NCBI GenBank assembly: GCA_022841825.1
Contig: JALHQT010000001.1
Span: 1,240,001-1,304,000 of the forward strand
DNA from: Anaerolineae bacterium
Lineage (GTDB): Bacteria; Chloroflexota; Anaerolineae; Aggregatilineales; Phototrophicaceae
Reading direction: 5' to 3'
Length of the DNA stretch: 64,000 nucleotides
Position numbers and translations under genes: made by a program. The stretch's first letter is position 1; every line of letters starts with the position of its first letter. Below, in pieces: positions 9,801 to 18,143 of this stretch. The notes below the pieces were generated by a model. It saw nothing but the letters and a program-made list of their open reading frames with translations, was not told where the DNA came from and did not search any database.

Positions 9801-11139
9801 CCATGTCCGCGAGCGCAACCTGCAAGCGGTAGAGATTGGGGCGCAGGACAACCACATCCGGCACATGCGCTGCGATACGTTCCGTCATCAGCCAGCCGAG
9901 TGCACGCACTCGTTCGTCGGCAGAATCCTGAGACAACAGCGCATGCGCCGCGCCCAGATAATCTGCCTCGAAAATCAAAGCAATGGCGTCGATCATCGCC
10001 AACGGCGTTGGGTGCAGCGCCTGCGCTTCTAACATGCGCGCCCACTCGCGCAAGATCTTGATTTGACCAGCGGTTTCGCCCCGGGTGCGCCCCCTCAGTT
10101 CGTCGAGCAGGGCTGCTGCGCGTCCCCAACTCCCGCTCTCCAGGTAAATACGTACCGCGTCCAGGTCACCCGCGACTTCGAGATCGCTCAAGCGATCATC
10201 AATAGAGGCGAAGACCGCTCGCGCCTCCGGATTGCCAGGGTCCATCACCAATGCCGGTTCGAGCATGTGGATTAAGGCGTTAAGTTCGTCCTTGCTGCGG
10301 TTGCTCTCCAGGCGCTCGCGAACCCGTGCGACCAGCGTATCGCGCTCCCGCTGGAGTGGCGCGCGATACTCAGCGAGATCGGCGCGCAGGTCGGCGATGC
10401 TGCGGTAGCGCAGTCGCGCATTGGCATGGGCTGCGCGGCTGATAATCGCCTGTAAGCGCTGCGAAACGCGCCCGGCATCGTCGCCGAAATCAAGCAGATA
10501 GTCCTCGCCAGCGTCGCGCGGCATGTCCGCCCGCCCGCCGCCCGTGACGATGAAGTAGAGCAGTTCACCCGTCTGGTAGATGTCACTCTGGCGGCTGATT
10601 CCCTGCGGAGTACTTTCGTCGCCTTCAAGGAAAATCGAATTGCCCCAATCAATTACTTTGAGGAGATAGTGCGCACGATCCCAGAATAAATGTTTGGCAT
10701 CAACATCGTTATAGACAATATCGCGTGCGTGCGCCGCCATCAGCAGATCGAGCAGTGTGTCTACGATGACCAGCATTTCGAGTTCCGGCATCCGGTCGCC
10801 ACGCTGCGCCAGCTCCAGCACCATGTCGGCGACCAGCACACCCTGAGCGCGCTCGACGACAATGTACTGATGCGCCACGCCGCTGACAAAGAACTGCCCG
10901 CCACCGAGCAGTGCCGCCAGGGCAGGATGTCCCTGCAACCGCTGCAATGCTTTTCGCTCGTTGACGATGCTGACTTCCTGCCCATTGCGAATGGGCGGTG
11001 CGTCATGCGGCGCTGGGCGTTTGACGACGACCTCGCGATCATTCGCCTGCGTATCAACGGCGCGCAGCGTTTCACCGCTTCGACCACGCGGGTAGATATA
11101 ATCGTAACGGTAGCGATTATCGAACAGACTATCCGCCAT
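6817..11139 (-). CDS. Giant membrane protein with N-terminal atypical kinase domain and C-terminal lectin-like domain
   Basis: 1440 residues. Residues 10-270 are a protein kinase-like fold: VVVK with K40, the helix-C Glu61, catalytic Asp145 and a DWG motif at 164-166. The catalytic loop reads N-D-V-D-A-K-H, so the usual HRD Lys and Asn are replaced by Asp147 and His150. A long helical region (about 280-1100) follows, then one membrane helix (about 1122-1143), a Pro/Thr/Ser-rich linker and a beta-rich C-terminal domain (about 1250-1440) resembling concanavalin/LamG folds (VRIRLDRNPDSG, TTYINGEPVG). It probably senses an external ligand and acts inside the cell. Kinase activity is uncertain. 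Start: ATG with AGAGG upstream. Confidence 0.75.
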   Translation of the reverse strand: MADSLFDNRYRYDYIYPRGRSGETLRAVDTQANDREVVVKRPAPHDAPPIRNGQEVSIVNERKALQRLQGHPALAALLGGGQFFVSGVAHQYIVVERAQGVLVADMVLELAQRGDRMPELEMLVIVDTLLDLLMAAHARDIVYNDVDAKHLFWDRAHYLLKVIDWGNSIFLEGDESTPQGISRQSDIYQTGELLYFIVTGGGRADMPRDAGEDYLLDFGDDAGRVSQRLQAIISRAAHANARLRYRSIADLRADLAEYRAPLQRERDTLVARVRERLESNRSKDELNALIHMLEPALVMDPGNPEARAVFASIDDRLSDLEVAGDLDAVRIYLESGSWGRAAALLDELRGRTRGETAGQIKILREWARMLEAQALHPTPLAMIDAIALIFEADYLGAAHALLSQDSADERVRALGWLMTERIAAHVPDVVVLRPNLYRLQVALADMASEGKAKGIADAQDLLSQIMAQLDSLPDPSAGGKKRGKKTPSPSTVNLVSLRDGYRQIVDQLATLGTVLESGTITETQYRRLPGGLLERCADAVMTLADNMHVIGRQAVVSPSDARAALESSRAVDPGNPAWELIQKVLDGLYELLQGYQTYIPAADGSDLADWLASAARDLKPFSERLFDEMLVGMIGRLEQAVQHWALYADAAVMGGKSTSISALTDFIEAISTLSPTLAGWLNQLRSVVQGAGYVERFALHGAFGRALADGWEHFDRGRLPEAERLAGQAYDAARQDIEQTAARRLRDLAEAARVWVERSGINEARRCEAALSAIESQFTAEERALRQQFSTQMPNREMYLRAMGKGLIESFGRSSTAPVRLLYFAYILQAALDAHGDSLDTASFWRDAALRTLPDSARHPLMRALDEFTERRRDLTEAAALLNGIQSPSHLGTLEVTRKQLEENRQARLLTAAVFSLRELEAATRDWSDGEFRAAGNKLDNSIKAIDEVESAAAITLTNYRAWLMALLNGAAELHTLMRKFQGGVEARPEPSDEVLRLTLRTMVNTTERLLGADYANTLRQWRDTYEQFVAAYNDRSVRRSAKLSRFNDLFRVLFIDRHPAYALFRHWYTLVESAPEFPAPPTNEPTPHVTEGDEHAPLSLRRKVVEEDEVAVAPRTGRRSRLPLIVIGLLAISAIIAAIFIVSNGAGSSGDATLPPSPGADEASPSPDNASITSATTPLPATATVTPTVGSVLNTLPARPTDPPTITMTPSLSPIPPTSTATPTRPPTATPTPSSTPLPPEGVRGVQSVLALLPLLDAPTWTVEQFGRAEDGVSWRLGNGTATGGEVIRIPMSADVLNDAYGNNAPARLISMEVELQLVTYNPALLLEDAVFFGALLENAGNPTEAAGLQLNLVDLGVVNIGQILDGANTVISQRSLGEVRVRIRLDRNPDSGIVTTYINGEPVGLPLELNAPQGMLPVLYVKDGGVIVYVRSWTVALR

Positions 11140-11164
11140 ACACTTTTACCTCTGGATTACGGCA

Positions 11165-11193
11165 ATTGTACGGCGCGCAGGCGCTTGTGGCAA
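11165..11193 (-). promoter_or_regulatory. Sigma70-type promoter for the kinase-like gene
   Basis: On the minus strand TTGCCA and TACAAT are separated by exactly 17 bases, 25 bases upstream of the ATG of the kinase-like gene, in the divergent region shared with dtd. Prediction from sequence only. Confidence 0.5.
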
Positions 11194-11248
11194 AGGGCAT
11201 GGCATGACACACTCTGTGCGACGGTGAAACCAGCAGGGAATACAGACA

Positions 11249-11701
11249 GTGAAAGTAGTTCTACAACGTGTCGTGCGTGGGCAAGTCAGCGTTGATGAAG
11301 AAGTCGTCGGCGCAATTGAGCGGGGATTCGTCGCCCTGGTTGGGGTCACCCACGACGACACCCAGACACATGCCGCGTTACTGGCACGGAAGACCGCCAA
11401 CCTGCGTGTATTCGAGGACGAGGCGGGCAAGATGAATCGGTCCATGCTGGATGTTGGTGCAGGCATCCTCGTCATCTCGCAGTTTACGCTCTATGCCGAC
11501 GCCCGTAAGGGTCGCCGCCCCTCATTCATCGATGCCGCCGCCCCGGAGATCGCGTCTCCTCTGGTTGATCACTTCGCAGAATGCATGAAAGCGGAGGGTG
11601 TCCGTGTCGTCGAGCGCGGCGTGTTTGGCGCAAATATGCGGGTCGAAATTCACAACGACGGACCCGTAACAATCGTGCTCGACTCGCGCGATTTTGCCTA
11701 G
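11249..11701 (+). CDS. dtd: D-aminoacyl-tRNA deacylase
   Basis: A 150-residue protein, the standard length of DTD. It hydrolyses D-amino acids (and glycine mischarged on tRNA-Ala) from tRNA. The two family signatures are present: SQFTLYADARKGRRPSF near residue 77 and the cross-subunit N-x-G-P-V-T motif in MRVEIHNDGPVTI near the C-terminus. GTG start with AGGGA upstream. It opens a plus-strand run with a small membrane protein and an MFS transporter, although the functional link is not evident. Confidence 0.95.
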   Translation: MKVVLQRVVRGQVSVDEEVVGAIERGFVALVGVTHDDTQTHAALLARKTANLRVFEDEAGKMNRSMLDVGAGILVISQFTLYADARKGRRPSFIDAAAPEIASPLVDHFAECMKAEGVRVVERGVFGANMRVEIHNDGPVTIVLDSRDFA

Positions 11702-11750
11702 TCCATAGTACAATGTACGGTAAGTTCGACTCACATGGGGAGAAAAAGGG

Positions 11751-11984
11751 ATGGCGCGTTCGCAGCAGCACGACGATTTGGACGCCCTGCGGCGGTTTGA
11801 CGAAGACGACAGCTTCGACTTCGACAATACGCCCGAAATCGATTTTGACGGTGCGCAGCAGCGCGAAAAACGCTTCCTCGGCATGACCGCGATTGAGCGC
11901 ATGTTCCTGGCGATTTTCCTTTTTCTGAACGTTATCATCATTGGATTGGCGCTGCTTCTGGCTACCAACCGTATCAGCTTCTAG
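11751..11984 (+). CDS. Small single-pass membrane protein
   Basis: 77 residues: an acidic N-terminal half (DDLDALRRFDEDDSFDFD) followed by one membrane helix (about 52-73) ending in a short TNRISF tail. A strong ribosome-binding site (GGGAGAAAAAGGG) precedes the ATG, and the next gene begins 12 bases after its stop, which supports a real co-expressed gene. I do not recognise the family. Its tight linkage to the MFS gene makes an accessory subunit or modulator possible, but that is inference. Confidence 0.7.
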   Translation: MARSQQHDDLDALRRFDEDDSFDFDNTPEIDFDGAQQREKRFLGMTAIERMFLAIFLFLNVIIIGLALLLATNRISF

Positions 11985-11996
11985 CAGCGCGCGTCG

Positions 11997-13298
11997 ATGA
12001 AATACGTCGCGCTCCTGCGCCGCAACCCACAGTTTGCCCGCCTGTGGGCTGCAATGTTGATCAGTTTTGTCGGCGATTGGTTCAACACCATTGCATTAGC
12101 GGCAATTGTTTCGCGCTTCACCAACGGTTCCGGGCTGGCGATCAGCCTCTTCCTGCTGGCGCGGTTTCTGCCACCCCTCCTCGTCACGCCGTTGGCGGGC
12201 GCGCTCGCAGATCGCTTTGACCGCAAGCGCCTGCTCATCATAAGTGACCTGCTGCGTGCGGTCATCGTCCTTTGTCTCCTGTTTGTGCAGTCAGCCGACC
12301 AACTATGGCTGCTCTACCTGCTCACGATGCTCCAATTCGCCCTCGGCTCAATCTTCGAGCCAGCACGTTCAGCGCTGACCCCCGCAACCGTTCAAAAGGA
12401 AGACCTCGTTCAGGCGAATGTCCTTGGCAGCGTCACCTGGTCAGTCGCGCTGTGGTTGGGCGCGCTCAGTGGAGGCTTGGTCGCAGGCGCATTCGGGATA
12501 GCAACGGCACTGCTCGTTGATGCATCTTCGTTCCTGATCTCAGGGCTAATGATCCTCACGATCCGCCCGGTGTACGACGCCACAACCGCCGACCCACAGG
12601 GGTTTCGCCTGCGAGACATCAGCGATGGGATACGCTACGCGCGGCAGCATCCGGACGTGGGTTCAACGCTTTTGGTCAAGTTTGGTGGGAGCATCGGCAA
12701 CGTGGACAGCCTGATGATCATTTACGCGACCATTCTGTTCCCCTTATTCATTACAGGGGTTGTCGAGTCCAACGATCAGGCGGGGGCACTATCCCTCGGA
12801 ATCATCTATACTGGATTTGGGATTGGAGCGGTCATCGGGCTGCTCGTCATTGACCGCTTCAACGATGGCAGCATCCAGCGGATGCGTCGGCTAATCGTAC
12901 TGGGATTCGCGCTGATCACGGTGGGCTGGTTTCTGTTTGGGCTCGCCGGGTCGATCTGGCTCGCGGCATTCGCCATGGTCATCAAGGCGATGGGCAGCAA
13001 CACCTACTGGACATACAGCAGTGTCATCCTGCAAAAGACCGTAGAAGATCGCTATCTGGGGCGCATGTTCTCGCTGGATTACGCCGGGTTCCAGCTCTCG
13101 ACGGTCCTGAGTACCATTGTGACGGGTTTCGTCATTGAAACGGTGGGCAACACGCAAGCGCCAACCGTTGTGCTGGTAACAGGAGGCATCAGCCTGATCC
13201 CCCTGTTGACATGGGCGGCGATCACACGTTGGTTGGAGCGGCGAGCGGCAGCAGGAACAGAACACGCACCCGCCGTCATCCACGCTCCAGGCGATTAG
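11997..13298 (+). CDS. MFS transporter, EntS/MFS_3 type exporter
   Basis: 433 residues with 12 predicted membrane helices. The start (RNPQFARLWAAMLISFVGDWFN) and motif A between helices 2 and 3 (GALADRFDRKRLL) are typical of the MFS_3 branch, which includes EntS-like enterobactin exporters and macrolide efflux proteins. The substrate cannot be read from sequence. It is the last gene of the dtd run. secA begins 115 bases later with its own promoter. Confidence 0.85.
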   Translation: MKYVALLRRNPQFARLWAAMLISFVGDWFNTIALAAIVSRFTNGSGLAISLFLLARFLPPLLVTPLAGALADRFDRKRLLIISDLLRAVIVLCLLFVQSADQLWLLYLLTMLQFALGSIFEPARSALTPATVQKEDLVQANVLGSVTWSVALWLGALSGGLVAGAFGIATALLVDASSFLISGLMILTIRPVYDATTADPQGFRLRDISDGIRYARQHPDVGSTLLVKFGGSIGNVDSLMIIYATILFPLFITGVVESNDQAGALSLGIIYTGFGIGAVIGLLVIDRFNDGSIQRMRRLIVLGFALITVGWFLFGLAGSIWLAAFAMVIKAMGSNTYWTYSSVILQKTVEDRYLGRMFSLDYAGFQLSTVLSTIVTGFVIETVGNTQAPTVVLVTGGISLIPLLTWAAITRWLERRAAAGTEHAPAVIHAPGD

Positions 13299-13342
13299 GC
13301 GCGGCGTCGGGCTGTTCTCCAACATTTCGCATACACGGCATA

Positions 13343-13351
13343 TGCTATAAT
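13343..13351 (+). promoter_or_regulatory. Extended -10 promoter of secA
   Basis: TGC directly followed by a perfect TATAAT (13346-13351), 62 bases before the secA ATG. No good -35 is seen at 16-18 bases, as is usual for extended -10 promoters. Confidence 0.5.
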
Positions 13352-13413
13352 CTCGCTCCGTATGACCACGCATTGTCTCGTCCTGCTCAGTCCTGGACGT
13401 TAATCGAGGCACT

Positions 13414-16188
13414 ATGTTCAAGAATCTCCTCAGCAAAGTCGTTGGCAATCCAGTAGACCGCGCCCTCCAGCGCTATCGCACCGTCGTCGAAAAGATCAAC
13501 AGCTATGAGAACGCGCTGAAGGCGCTCAGTGACGACCAGCTCCGCGCCAAAACGACTGAGTTCCGCGACCGTCTCGAAAAGGGTGAAACCCTCGACGATC
13601 TTCTGCCAGAAGCGTTCGCGGTCGTCCGCGAAGCCTCACTCCGCTCGACCGGCTTGCGCCATTACGACGTGCAGATGATTGCCGGCATGGTGCTGCACGA
13701 AGGCAAGATCGCGGAGGCAAAGACAGGCGAAGGCAAGACATTGGTCGCCACGCTGCCGATGTACCTGAACGCGCTCGAAGGCAAAGGCGTCCATCTCGTC
13801 ACGCCCAATGACTACCTGAGCAAGGTCGGCGCGCAGACGATGGGACCCATCTATTACTTCCTCGGCTTGTCCTCTGGCGTCATCCAGAATACCGCAGGCG
13901 ATCCTGACAGCGGTTCGTTCATCTTCGACCCCACGTTCCCTTCCGACGACGCACGCTTCCAGAACCTGCGTCCCGCCAAGCGCCGCGAGGTTTACGCCTG
14001 CGATATCACCTATGGGACGAATAACGAGTTCGGCTTTGACTACCTGCGCGACAACATGGTCGTCGAAGCAGCGCAGTTAGTACAGCGTCCGCTCAACTTC
14101 GCAATCGTCGATGAAGTCGATAACATCCTGATCGATGAGGCGCGTACCCCGCTCATCATCAGCGGTCAGGCGGATGAGCCTTCAAATTACTACAAGGTCT
14201 TCGCCCAGATTGTGCGCACGCTCAAAGAGAGCAGCCCGGAAAGTGTCGAAGCGGAAGAACCCGATGGCGATTATGTCCTGGACATCAAAGACCGCATCGC
14301 CTTCCTGACGGATAAGGGCGTTGAGCGCGTACAGCGCGCCGTCGGCATTGACCACATCTACAGCCCTGACCACTCTGACATGATCCCGTACCTCGATAAC
14401 TCACTGCGCGCGCACGCTCTGTACCAGAACGACAAGGAATACGTCGTTCAGGACGGGCAGATCATCATCGTGGATGAGTTTACCGGTCGCATGATGTACG
14501 GTCGCCGTTTCTCCGAAGGCTTGCATCAGGCGATTGAGGCGAAAGAGGGTGTCCAGATTCGCCGCGAAAACCTGACGATGGCGACCATCACGTTCCAGAA
14601 CTTCTTCCGCATGTACAAAAAGCTCGGCGGCATGACCGGTACTGCCATGACCGAGCAGGAAGAGTTCGAGAAGATCTACAATCTCGAAGTGGTCGCCATC
14701 CCCACCCACCGCGACATGATCCGTCTGGACTACGAAGACCAGATTTTCGCTACTGAAGCCGCCAAGTTCAAAGCAGTGGTCGAAGAAATCAAGGAACGGC
14801 AGAGCAAGGGTCAGCCAATCCTGGTCGGCACGGTCGCCATCGAGACCAGTGAACGCCTGAGCAAGCTGCTTCAGCGTTCAGGCGTCAAGCATCAGGTGCT
14901 CAATGCCAAGCAGCACGAGCGCGAAGCGGAGATCATCACGCAGGCGGGTCGCCCCGGCACCGTCACCATCGCCACCAACATGGCGGGGCGCGGCGTTGAT
15001 ATTCTGCTGGGCGGTAACCCCGATGGTCTGGCGCGTGACCTGCTGCGTCAGCAAGGGATCGAAATCACCCATGCAACACCAGAGCAGTGGACTGAAGCGC
15101 TTCAGAAAGCGCGTGAGCAGTGCGAACGCGATAAGGCGCTGGTCATTGCGCAGGGTGGATTGTGTGTCATCGGCACCGAACGCCATGAGGCGCGGCGTAT
15201 CGATAACCAGCTTCGCGGGCGTTCCGGTCGTCAAGGTGATCCGGGTGAAACACGCTTCTTCCTCAGCCTGGAAGACGACCTGATGAAGCGCTTTGGTGGT
15301 GACCGCGTCAAGAACTTCATGACATGGGCAAAAATCCCGGAAGACGAACCTATTGAGCACAACCTCGTCAGCAAATCGATCGCCCAGGCGCAGGTGCGTG
15401 TCGAGGGCTATCATTTCGACATGCGCAAGCGTATTCTCGAATACGACGACGTGGTCAACAAACAGCGTGAAGTCATTTACGCCCAACGCCGGGAACTGCT
15501 CGACCGCACCGACTTGCGGCAAGACTACCTGACGATTCTCAAGGGGCAGATTGACGAAGCCCTTGACGAACACTGCCCCGACGACCTCGCAAGTGAGCAC
15601 TGGGACTACGAAGCCCTCTACCGAGCGCTGCTCGCCATCTACCCGGTTCCTGCCAGCATCACAGCGGAGATCATGGAGGGAAAGTCCCTCGACGAACTGG
15701 AACAGCTGATCCTCGATGGTGTCGAAGAGGCGTATGATAAAAAGAAGCAGGAGATGGGCGACGACATCATGCTGCGTGCAGAGCGCCTGGTCATGCTGAA
15801 CGCCATCGACTCCTACTGGCGCCGGCATCTGACCGACCTCGACATCGTGCGGGAAGGCATCGGCTTGCAGGCGATTGCCCAGAAGGACCCGCTCGTTCAG
15901 TACAAGATCGAGGCATTTGACATGTTCGGTGCGATGCAGGACTCTGTAGGCAAACAGGCTGCACGAGACATCTTCCGAGTACAGGTCAACCAACCGGCGA
16001 TCCAGCCCATTCGCCGCGCCATGCCCCAGGCAGTGCAGGCAATGCGCGCCGGAGCGGCGGTCACTGCAAAAGCACAGCCAACGCGAAACGCAAACAAGAG
16101 CATTGGTCGAAACGACCCCTGCTGGTGTGGCAGCGGAAAGAAATACAAGAATTGCCATATGCGCCAGGATCAACTGGTGAGTAGCTAG
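13414..16188 (+). CDS. secA: Preprotein translocase ATPase SecA
   Basis: 924 residues covering the full SecA architecture. It drives export of unfolded preproteins through SecYEG. Walker A is AKTGEGKTLVA; the DEAD-like Walker B region is VDEVDNILIDEARTPLIISG, with Asn where most SecAs have Ser; the second helicase half has NMAGRGVDILLGGNP and LRGRSGRQGDPG. The C-terminus ends in the SEC-C zinc motif (CWCGSGKKYKNCH), which binds SecB or ribosomes in other species. The next gene starts on the very next base after the stop, so secA appears to lead a five-gene operon. Confidence 0.98.
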   Translation: MFKNLLSKVVGNPVDRALQRYRTVVEKINSYENALKALSDDQLRAKTTEFRDRLEKGETLDDLLPEAFAVVREASLRSTGLRHYDVQMIAGMVLHEGKIAEAKTGEGKTLVATLPMYLNALEGKGVHLVTPNDYLSKVGAQTMGPIYYFLGLSSGVIQNTAGDPDSGSFIFDPTFPSDDARFQNLRPAKRREVYACDITYGTNNEFGFDYLRDNMVVEAAQLVQRPLNFAIVDEVDNILIDEARTPLIISGQADEPSNYYKVFAQIVRTLKESSPESVEAEEPDGDYVLDIKDRIAFLTDKGVERVQRAVGIDHIYSPDHSDMIPYLDNSLRAHALYQNDKEYVVQDGQIIIVDEFTGRMMYGRRFSEGLHQAIEAKEGVQIRRENLTMATITFQNFFRMYKKLGGMTGTAMTEQEEFEKIYNLEVVAIPTHRDMIRLDYEDQIFATEAAKFKAVVEEIKERQSKGQPILVGTVAIETSERLSKLLQRSGVKHQVLNAKQHEREAEIITQAGRPGTVTIATNMAGRGVDILLGGNPDGLARDLLRQQGIEITHATPEQWTEALQKAREQCERDKALVIAQGGLCVIGTERHEARRIDNQLRGRSGRQGDPGETRFFLSLEDDLMKRFGGDRVKNFMTWAKIPEDEPIEHNLVSKSIAQAQVRVEGYHFDMRKRILEYDDVVNKQREVIYAQRRELLDRTDLRQDYLTILKGQIDEALDEHCPDDLASEHWDYEALYRALLAIYPVPASITAEIMEGKSLDELEQLILDGVEEAYDKKKQEMGDDIMLRAERLVMLNAIDSYWRRHLTDLDIVREGIGLQAIAQKDPLVQYKIEAFDMFGAMQDSVGKQAARDIFRVQVNQPAIQPIRRAMPQAVQAMRAGAAVTAKAQPTRNANKSIGRNDPCWCGSGKKYKNCHMRQDQLVSS

Positions 16189-16545
16189 GTGGAAGATAGT
16201 CCCATGCCATCTGATACGGAATTCACACGCTTGCAAGGAAAACTCCGTTCGCTGGTCGAATGGGATGTCTTACAGTTTTTCCACCACAACCCACACACCG
16301 TCGAGGGCGCGCAGACCGTTGCAAACACACTGGGTCGGGACACGGACACCGTCAACACCGCGCTCAATGCGATGAAAGGTGTGGGGCTGCTGCAGGCAGT
16401 GGAGGCGCAAACACAACCTATGTACCGCCTGACGCAGGATGACACCCTGCGGGAAGAGATTGAACAGTTCATGCGCGCCTGCGATAATCCGGCTTTCCGC
16501 CGCCAGGTGATAGAACGCATCGTGACACGCGGAACGCAGCGGTGA
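16189..16545 (+). CDS. Small winged-helix-like protein
   Basis: 118 residues from a GTG that abuts the secA stop codon (or 113 from an ATG at 16204). The middle (WDVLQFFHHNP...QTVANTLGRDTDTVNTALNAMKGVGLLQ) has the helix-turn-helix pattern and wing of small winged-helix domains: one helix set by TVANTLGRD and a recognition-like helix DTVNTALNAM. No metal or ligand motif is seen. A transcriptional or protein-interaction role is possible; I do not recognise a named family. Translational coupling to secA is likely. Confidence 0.65.
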   Translation: MEDSPMPSDTEFTRLQGKLRSLVEWDVLQFFHHNPHTVEGAQTVANTLGRDTDTVNTALNAMKGVGLLQAVEAQTQPMYRLTQDDTLREEIEQFMRACDNPAFRRQVIERIVTRGTQR

Positions 16546-16551
16546 CTGTCT

Positions 16552-16854
16552 GTGGCAACCGACGCCCTCAGCCAACTCCTGCTATTGCTCACGTCATTTG
16601 CATTGGCAGCACTGCTGTGGTTGATGCTGCTGATCGCGCGTTTCTATCACAAGTTCACGGGTGAGGTCACACATCATCGATGGTTCCTCATCCCCATCGT
16701 TGCCTTCAGCCTCGGCGCGATTCGTTACAGCAGCGTTGATCGGATCGGGGGCGATCCGCTGGCAGATCTGTTGACTGCCAGCGCCGGACTCATGCTTGCG
16801 GCACTCAGCGTCCGCCTGTTTCGCCGGATGACACACCACAGGGATACCGCGTGA
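16552..16854 (+). CDS. Small 3-TM membrane protein A
   Basis: 100 residues with three hydrophobic helices (about 6-27, 42-58 and 68-88). GTG start 6 bases after the previous stop. Between helices 1 and 2 it carries ARFYHKFTGEVTHHRWF, which lines up with ARMYETTRGTPAYRWF in the following gene. The two are therefore a paralogous tandem pair. No known family recognised. Position downstream of secA suggests a membrane partner of the export machinery or of the metallo-hydrolase, but nothing in the sequence proves it. Confidence 0.65.
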   Translation: MATDALSQLLLLLTSFALAALLWLMLLIARFYHKFTGEVTHHRWFLIPIVAFSLGAIRYSSVDRIGGDPLADLLTASAGLMLAALSVRLFRRMTHHRDTA

Positions 16855-17171
16855 CGACAGAAGTGGTGACCCATTTGTTGTCGGCGCTGGGACCGGGCGG
16901 CATCGCCTGTGCCATGCTTGTACTGGCACGCCTGAGCGCCCGGATGTACGAGACAACGCGCGGAACACCGGCTTATCGCTGGTTTTATGTCGCCGCTCTC
17001 CTGCTGACCATCAGCGCCGCCGCGCGCGTCTTTGGGGTCATCGCGCGCACACCGCTGCAAGACTCCTGGTTATGGGTCATCTTGTACGATGGGCTGCCAG
17101 CCATCGCCGTCATGGTCGGCTTGAGCGCGGCATGGCATATTTGGGCATGGCTCCTGGCAGAACGAGACTAA
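16851..17171 (+). CDS. Small 3-TM membrane protein B, paralogue of the preceding gene
   Basis: 106 residues with three hydrophobic segments (about 5-24, 42-61 and 74-98). GTG start overlapping the TGA of the previous gene by four bases, which points to coupled translation of the pair. Shares topology and an R-x-Y-x-x-T...RWF loop motif with its neighbour; the pair may form a heteromeric membrane complex. Function unknown. Confidence 0.65.
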   Translation: MTTEVVTHLLSALGPGGIACAMLVLARLSARMYETTRGTPAYRWFYVAALLLTISAAARVFGVIARTPLQDSWLWVILYDGLPAIAVMVGLSAAWHIWAWLLAERD

Positions 17172-17187
17172 CAAAGGCAGGCTGCAA

Positions 17188-18051
17188 ATGATGCAAATCG
17201 GGGACATTAAGGTCTATCTTCTCAACGACTGCACGGTGATGGTCGATCCAGGCGGCGCGTTTGGGCTGGTACCCCGTGTACTCTGGAGTACGCTCCTGCC
17301 GCCGGATGACAATCACCTCGTCCCGATGACGCAGACATGCGTCCTTCTGCGCCTGCCAGGTGGCATGAATGTCCTTTGCGATACGGGCTACGGCAGCAAG
17401 GTGCCAGAGAAGATGCAAAAAGCACTCCACCTCGCCCACCCCAACGGCACACTGATCGACGGGCTGGCACGGCTGGGGCTGCATCCGGCAGACATCCATC
17501 TTGTCGTCAATACTCACCTGCACAACGACCACTGCGGCGGCAATACCTATCGCGACGACGCAGGCGCTATCCTGCCGACCTTTCCCAACGCCCGCCATGT
17601 CGTGCAGCGGCGTGAATACGAGGATGCCACGCATCCCAATGAGCGCACGCGGGCGACGTACCTGGCAGAAAACTATCAGCCCCTGGTCGAAAATGGGCAG
17701 ATGCACCTCCTGGATGGCAACACTGATCTCGCGCCCGGCGTCAGCGGCGTCGTCACGCCAGGGCACACACCGGGACATATGAGCGTGCTGATCGAATCGC
17801 AGGGTCAGTACGGCTTCTTTGTCGTCGATCTCGCCAGCTATGCAATTCACTTCGAGCGTCTCGGCTGGATGACCGGCTACGATGTCGAGCCGCTGGTCAC
17901 GCTCGAAAGCAAGCGAAAGTGGCAGGCATGGGCACTTGAGACCCAGGCGACTCTTATCTTCTGCCACGACTCGCAGCGCCATGCCGGGCGTTATGTCCAG
18001 GGTGATGACGGCAAGGCGAAAGTCGTCAGTTTGGACGAGCCGTTTGTTTGA
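17188..18051 (+). CDS. MBL-fold metallo-hydrolase
   Basis: 287 residues. The zinc-binding signature H-x-H-x-D-H is present in VNTHLHNDHCGGN, with the further ligands in TPGHTPGHMSVL and the late His in IFCHDSQRH. The layout, with an extended N-terminal region before the signature, resembles lactonase-like MBL enzymes (AHL lactonase relatives). Natural substrate unknown. It starts 16 bases after the second 3-TM gene and is the last gene of the run headed by secA. A repeat element follows its stop. Confidence 0.85.
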   Translation: MMQIGDIKVYLLNDCTVMVDPGGAFGLVPRVLWSTLLPPDDNHLVPMTQTCVLLRLPGGMNVLCDTGYGSKVPEKMQKALHLAHPNGTLIDGLARLGLHPADIHLVVNTHLHNDHCGGNTYRDDAGAILPTFPNARHVVQRREYEDATHPNERTRATYLAENYQPLVENGQMHLLDGNTDLAPGVSGVVTPGHTPGHMSVLIESQGQYGFFVVDLASYAIHFERLGWMTGYDVEPLVTLESKRKWQAWALETQATLIFCHDSQRHAGRYVQGDDGKAKVVSLDEPFV

Positions 18052-18059
18052 AGTGAAAA

Positions 18060-18139
18060 GCGATGAGGAATACATGATGAGTAAACACTGCTGCAAGATC
18101 CGCGTATCTCACTCCTCAATACACATCCCTCATTACGAC
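18060..18139. repeat. Inverted-repeat element (GATGAGGAATACATGATGAG family)
   Basis: Left arm 18060-18084 and right arm 18107-18139 (CTCCTCAATACACATCCCTC) pair imperfectly. Same family as 2929-3007 and 33944-34014. As at the first site, it ends a few bases before the ATG of a GT-C glycosyltransferase gene. Confidence 0.55.
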
Positions 18140-18143
18140 TAGA

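Noticed and set aside
14878-16236. Long minus-strand reading frame (452 codons) opposite secA
   Set aside because: Antisense shadow of secA with no recognisable domain.
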